Shown here in pieces: positions 58,773 to 64,000 of a stretch of 64,000 nucleotides of DNA. Source of the DNA: Hysterium pulicare CBS 123377 (taxonomy: Eukaryota; Ascomycota; Dothideomycetes; Hysteriales; Hysteriaceae); assembly GCA_000467715.1 (NCBI GenBank), contig AJFK01001090.1, positions 248,001 to 312,000 on the forward strand, written 5' to 3'. Positions within the stretch are counted from its first letter, which is position 1, and the number at the start of each line of letters is the position of its first letter. The translations under genes and the position numbers were made by a program. A model generated the notes under the pieces. That model worked only from the letters and a program-made list of their open reading frames with translations. It did not search any database and had not been told where the DNA came from.

Positions 58773-61446
58773 GGCACCAATATTCGTGATTTGGTATATA
58801 TTATTTGAAAAGGTCGGCGGGCTCTAGGTTATACAAGAGTGTGCTAAGTAGAAGAGTAGGATGGCAACTAAGGTCTCTGATTTTACTGGGGGGCAATGAC
58901 AGAACGGGAGATGTTCATAGCTGAGACACAGAAAACGTGCGACATGGGTGCTGTGGGTAAAGGCTGTAGTTCGTGTGATGAGACACATCCGAACTGTATC
59001 CACTGTGACTAACGTATGATTGACTTCCTCTGTGGCTGGAAGACTTACTCGTGAGTAGGACCGGAGGGTTGATATCCGGATCCTCCTACATTATTAGCAG
59101 TAAGTTTGCCCCAAACGACCGACAGGCCGAATGATAGAAATCGAACAGATGCTGGTCATCTTGGAGCATGAAGAACGTATGGTGGTGTTCAATTACATCT
59201 GTCAGCCCTGTTGAGGTTAGAGTTGAATCCAGACGAACGGTTGGAAGGGGTTGGTGCAGAAGGATTGTTGCAAACTCGTGGCCGCATTGCTCACAAAGTG
59301 ATACTGGCAACTTTTAATAGCAGCAGGATTGCGTCAGGCCGCCTGGTAAGGCCTAAGCTGGCTAGGAGTTTGAAGACTGGAGGTCGCTTTAGGCTGCGAG
59401 AGCTTCAATGGTGCGGTGTTTAGCGTCCGGGGCAAGCAAATGAACGTTTGCGGAATGATTTCATATGGTGCTGCTGTTATTGGTATTCTACAAACCTCTC
59501 AACCGCTGCCAAAACATTCCATCCTCGTCGCACTCCTCCGCTCATCGACCTCTCTTCCATCATCTTCATCCCGAGGCGACCAAGTTGCTGCTGTCACCGT
59601 TCCTCAACGTTGTCTGGGCCCTGTTGTCGATCACAACCGTGCGACAGGTTTTGTGCGAGTAGCGGTTGCAGATGCACCTCAAACAACCCAGCCCCCTACT
59701 CTGAAACCTCAGCAAAGACCCTCTTGCGCCCTTCTTCTTTGCTTTCAACCATCATCCTCGAAGGCTTTCTCGGTTAGTAACGTTTTCAGCCTGATAGGCG
59801 AGGACGAAATCTTGGTAGCTGGGTACGAAGAAGGAGGGTTGTCCTGGAAAAGCTCGAGCAGCTGTGCAACATCCACTCCGCGCCGCCCCGTCAGTTTGCT
59901 TAACAACATTCCGGCTAGCATACGGAAGAATGAGCTGTAGCAGTTCGTCTCCACGGCTTCGCAACACTAGCCGGCTTCTTAGAGTTTCATAATGACCGCC
60001 GACGACGTTTTTCCGCCTCGCCCTCGCCAACCCACCGCGCAGCCCTTTCGACTTCGACCACATCCGGCTTTGTGGACAGAAAGGCTATAGTACCAGACAT
60101 AATGCGTCCGAAACTCCTACATCTTGCTGAGAGCGAAGGAGATGTTGCCGATCTGGAAGGAGAAAGGCTGCCCGCGATGGCCGCGTAAACAACATCTCGA
60201 CGAAACACCCACACCACCTTCTATACACCCCGAAAGCACATCGGTTGCTGTAAACAAGATGGTTCAGGAGCAGGAGACACATGCTGCCGTGCGAGATACT
60301 GCAGATACGCCCTCGGATATCGAGAAGGCCGAACATGGACGTCGCAGCACCCAGCATCGTTAAGCTGCACCTCTGGAACCTCGAAACGATCTGAACAGCC
60401 CGAACAATATCCAAACAATGTTTGATACATTTGATATACCAGGCACAAGGGGATTTCAAGCTGGAAGACATCGCCTGACCACCCATGAGCTCCGGTTGCG
60501 ATGACGAGGCGGCCTGCTAGTGTACGGCAGACTTTTTGCCGTAGGAACCTTAAAGGTTACCAACACGCCTCTGATGAGACTCGCATCGATGAGCTGGTGT
60601 TAGGCAAGGATGCCTGTCATTATTGGAGATGGCCCTTCTGGATGCATCACGAGCAGCCTTAGCACATGCCATCCGAAGGTATCACAAGCGACGCCATATT
60701 GCGTGAATGATAAATCTTTGCACGAAGTGACACATTCAACTGTGGTAAGGCTCTCGTTAGAATTTCGTGGATCCGTGGATCACCATTTGATGGTCTCTCG
60801 ACCGAAGATGTCATGACGCCTCATGAACATGTAGCGTGATTTTTCTTATCGTCATTTCATACATCATTGCTTCATGTCGTAGATCATTTCCGGTCCGAAA
60901 GTGTCCTTGAAATCTCTCATGCATCCGTGGACGTTCAATATTCCACCAGTTTTTCTTTCAGTCTCTCCCAACATTTATGGTTCGAAGGATGTTTTGATGG
61001 AACGAAAACTAAAAGAGAATGGGAGAGAAACAAAAGACTTTGATGTTACGAGACAATTCCGTTTTCCTTTCACGGATGTTTCGGGAATGTTGTTCAGGGC
61101 TATGCTGCGCAAGGGGTCTAAAGCAAGCTTCCTTTGGACAGTACGGCCCCGACTTTGCAACGCGGCTTCCGAGACGCACAAGTTTCGTCAATTTCTAATC
61201 GACTGAATCTCAGGTTAGATTTTAATCGGCTTAGGCAGGCTTCTCGGATTTGCTGGTGTGACTGCCTGTTGGAAGGGTGATGGTTGATTCGACCACGCGG
61301 AAACACAGTCTAAGAGTTCGACTCGAACACCTTCAATTTTCTCGACGTACAGCCCATTGGCTAAAGGAGAGGAAATGATTTCTATTGGCTACTCAAAGAC
61401 TGCAACAATGAATTCTTGTAGATGTACATGAGTCCAGAGCTATCGA
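58773..61446. other. Accessory region without a gene model
   Basis: Several short overlapping frames on both strands (for example 59416-59940 plus, 60085-60486 minus) show no recognisable motif or splice continuity. Base composition is more GC-rich near 59500-60500 than to either side. A stretch at 60259-60363 plus reads like an acidic N-terminus (EQETHAAVRDTADTPSDIEK) but leads nowhere. Confidence 0.4.
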
Positions 61447-62487
61447 TCACACCGTGGTGGGCAAACAAGCTCGTAGTTCGTCGCTGACAGACTGATCTAC
61501 GTTCTGAGTGTCATCGTCATCTGGCGACTTGATCAAAGGCAACTGTTTCGTGATATCAACCTCGCCAGGCGCTTCTTCAGTATCCTCTTCAAGATTCTCT
61601 GTTTCTGCTGCGCCAGCAAGATCCTGTTGGCTACGACTGCGACGATAGATGGCATACGAGCCCCGTGTTTCGTTGAGTGGAGCGTCCCCTGGCGATACGG
61701 ACGAATCAGAAACAGCTTGTGAGCGCAGTCTGCTGGGCCACAGTAAGACCCTTCAGGAAATCAATGTGGCTGAGGAGTTCGGTGACTTCGTTCAACCCCT
61801 CCTGGGTCGGATCAATAGGTGGAAGACAGTTGGAGTCTTTTGCGTTGTGATCCATTGTGCTGGTGGTCGTCGCCTTTATCCCTATTTGTGGATTTTGTGG
61901 CACCTTTTCGATGACTTGATTCTCCGAAGCCTTCGCCGAGTTTTGTGAAATCAAAAATGATTAGCAAACTTGAACAGTTGGAATACTGGGCAGAGAGCGG
62001 GCCCGGGGGAAGGAGCGGCTTTCACTTCTAGCTCAAACTTGGCGGGATCTGGAGCATCGCGAATGTCTTCTTCTTTCCTGAGGGACAAGATTCCGGTTTG
62101 AATAGTGGCTTTCATTTGGTCATGCATTCTCAGACTCCGGACGACCCTCTCCCCATACCATGATCATTCAGGAGCATTCGAATGGAATTCTGGTGTTTCT
62201 GCCGTCTCCATGCAATAAAATCTGACCAGATTGCCAATGACCTTTTTCACAACAACGGATTTTCCTACATCGACTAGATGGCTGATCAGTCCAGCAATGG
62301 CAGCAGAGCACCTGGCCCCAAGCTCTAGAACCTGGTGCGAATTTTTTATGTGCTGGTCATTCGCCAACGGCCGGCTTTCCTGAGACGACTTGCTTCGGTA
62401 ATCTGCCACGTCGAGGTGCCTCGGCGAAGTTTTTCTCTGATTCATATTTGTATGCTGGCCGGTCTCGATTGGTTCTACCTTGTTCAT
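61447..62487 (-). pseudogene. Coding-like remnant of an unidentified gene
   Basis: Minus-strand blocks with protein-like composition follow one another. First is MNKVEPIETGQHTNMNQRKT with AAIAGLISHLVDVGKSVVVK. After a TGA in the same frame come ERVVRSLRMHDQMKATIQTG and RDAPDPAKFELEVKAAPSPG. Then comes LNEVTELLSHIDFLKGLTVA. After a frame change there is a Ser/Asp/Glu-rich end (NLEEDTEEAPGEVDITKQLP). No introns connect them convincingly and no family is recognised. It may be a decayed host gene or a badly resolved multi-exon gene. Confidence 0.35.
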
Positions 62488-62517
62488 TGTGACCTAGGTG
62501 ATTGAAATCATGTCCCA

Positions 62518-62676
62518 CTACAGACGCATCTCGCGGATGCTGTAGACTTTGGAGGTCCAGATGTCCCAGGCGGCTTTATCGTCGAGACAGACGTCGCGCG
62601 GAGGCTCGTTCTTGCCAATGATGATCGGGTCGGGAATATCCCCAGCGATCACCTTCCCTCGTGGGAATGCCTTCGA
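62518..62676 (-). CDS. C-terminal exon of an unidentified gene
   Basis: After the acceptor AATTAG the frame encodes 52 residues starting SKAFPRGKVIAGDIPDPIII and ending TSKVYSIREMRL before TAG. Composition is strongly protein-like. A 52-nt intron with donor GTAACA (62728-62677) joins it in phase to RYCHEGP. Beyond that the upstream frame meets a stop, so the 5' part (possibly within 62730-63330) is not resolved. Confidence 0.45.
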   Translation of the reverse strand, partial: SKAFPRGKVIAGDIPDPIIIGKNEPPRDVCLDDKAAWDIWTSKVYSIREMRL

Positions 62677-63573
62677 CTAATTCGTGTCGGCGATAGAAGA
62701 GTGACCCGAATCATGGATCAGATGTTACTGGGCCCTCGTGGCAGTACCGCTACCGGAGTTGGTCCGCACAGACCTTCATCTACCGTTTCAAGCCCTCGAG
62801 CTTGGAAGCAACATATCCTGAGCCCTCTTCCGGAAGAATATGAGGCGTTGAGTGTCCAAATCTAGGTTCATGTAGGTTGTGGAGACGGCTGGCGTCTAGG
62901 TGTACGGATGGCTCCGCAGTAGGACCTCTGCATATCTCACTTCCATCACTCGGAGGAAGACTGCGGACGTGAAAAATCGGGTTGGACGAAGTCGTACTTG
63001 GGCGACGAGACGGACCACCCGATTCCGACCAGCACAGCAGCCTCCTTTCCAGGCACAGTGATAAACAGTATCTGACGCCCGTCATATCTCAGCCATCCCA
63101 CTCGTGCTTTACACGCATCGCGCCATTGCTGACTTGACTTTCCGGAACCACCTGAATTGCTACGAGAAACGATGCCGACAGCGTATCTGCAATCCGGACG
63201 TGGACGTCGACTGGGAGACTCGTCGCAATTAAATGTTTGGGGTCTTTGACTTTTGCCAGGATGCCACCCGCTCCTGTCTCTTTTCCGTCGCCGTCCGAGC
63301 TTCTTGAAATGGCTCAAAGGCAAAAAGCCTCTCCTAAAACCATGAAGCAGGCCACCTGCAAGACCACCTCCTGATTTGTCTTGTTGTCCTCAGCCAGGAA
63401 GAGTTACCCCTTACCTGGTATCATCGGACAGGAATCTGAGGTTGACGATCCAGCGGGTAGTCTTTCGGGAAACGTCCTCAGGTATCCCGTCACCGTATAG
63501 TTGTCTATCGACCCTTCGTCCTCGTGATATGGATAACAAGGTCACAGGTCCTTAAAAGGTTATCCCTCACACC

Positions 63574-64000
63574 TTAAACAACAATCACCGTCCCAGCCGG
63601 AACAACACTATGAAGCTGCTTCATCGGATCGTAAACGTACGCCAGCAGAAACAGCGCATCGAAGTCGGCATCGGTTTCCCATACGTGCAGGCTCTTCGAG
63701 TCGCAGATCCTTGGCCCTAGCCGGTGGATTCGAGGTGAGCGCGGACATGTAGCCTGATGGCATGTTCGAAACCGTCTTCTGGAATGAGGGGAGGTCCTTG
63801 CACCAAGGTCGCTCCGTGGCAGCCTATTGCGAATTGGGTGATTGCAGTGACGGGCTCAAGGCAATGAAGAGGGGGAGTCATCTTTTGGCTTCAGCGACTG
63901 CCATCCCTTTCCAAAGTTCGTGAAGAAACCAATTGCTACTCCAGCGGTGACCAGATGGTAACTGCGTACTATGACTCCTGGAATCAGATAATCGGGAAGT
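63574..64000 (-). CDS. 3' part of an unidentified gene running off the window
   Basis: The last exon ends PRICDSKSLHVWETDADFDA, LFLLAYVYDPMKQLHSVVPA and GTVIVV at 63574. Upstream on the same strand, VRSYHLVTAGVAIGFFTNFG with GWQSLKPKDD, and PVTAITQFAIGCHGATLVQG with PPLIPEDGFEHAIRLHV, look coding but lie in frames that need an intron or a shift near 63735-63850. The gene starts beyond 64000. I do not recognise it. Confidence 0.45.

Noticed and set aside
59416-59940. 174-codon plus frame and the overlapping minus frames at 59.7-60.5 kb
   Set aside because: Both strands are open over the same GC-richer DNA, neither has a motif, and splice connections are lacking.

Overview
The window is nuclear DNA of a filamentous ascomycete, probably Leotiomycetes/Helotiales. 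Genes lie close together on both strands and are split by short GT-AG introns, mostly 45-100 nt. Core eukaryotic proteins sit beside typically fungal ones (Rxt3, Dsc3, Dabb, PTH11/SAT4-type rhodopsin-domain protein, 2EXR/F-box-like proteins). The class-level placement is inferred from protein style; no marker gene settles it. Exon models were built by hand from splice sites and reading-frame continuity, and the well-supported ones close in frame.

Left part (0-26 kb) is mostly housekeeping: a tandem CCCH zinc-finger protein, a short-chain dehydrogenase with a 14-nt microexon, cytochrome c, a mitochondrial PDH/BCKDH-type kinase, two small unknown proteins, bifunctional 6-phosphofructo-2-kinase/fructose-2,6-bisphosphatase, the Rpd3L subunit Rxt3, the battenin homologue Btn1, an unknown basic coiled-coil protein, and ATP synthase OSCP. 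Cytochrome c, OSCP, the kinase and, further right, Isa1 are all mitochondrial energy-metabolism functions.

Middle part (26-39 kb) is more lineage-specific. It has two neighbouring 2EXR/F-box-like paralogues, low-complexity proteins with internal repeats, an alpha/beta hydrolase, and at least three stretches that look like genes in decay or with uncertain models (29.7-31.1, 35.9-36.6 and 38.2-39.1 kb).

39-47 kb returns to core genes: ribosomal protein eL43, the Fe-S carrier Isa1, a Dabb-domain protein, Dsc3 of the Golgi Dsc E3 ligase, the SNARE Vti1, and an FAD amine-oxidase-like protein.

47-59 kb holds accessory metabolism: a DHA1-type MFS transporter, a GMC oxidoreductase that has lost its middle third in frame, a Yap-like bZIP factor, a catalase carrying an in-frame TAG and a Tyr-to-Phe change at the proximal haem ligand, and a rhodopsin-domain membrane protein. 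A damaged peroxide-producing enzyme and a damaged peroxide-removing enzyme, 3 kb apart with a bZIP gene between them, are the most interesting observation here. The right end (59-64 kb) holds minus-strand coding-like fragments without an intact gene model, plus one gene running off the window.

I found no convincing tRNA, rRNA, CRISPR array, intact transposon or clearly new multi-gene system.
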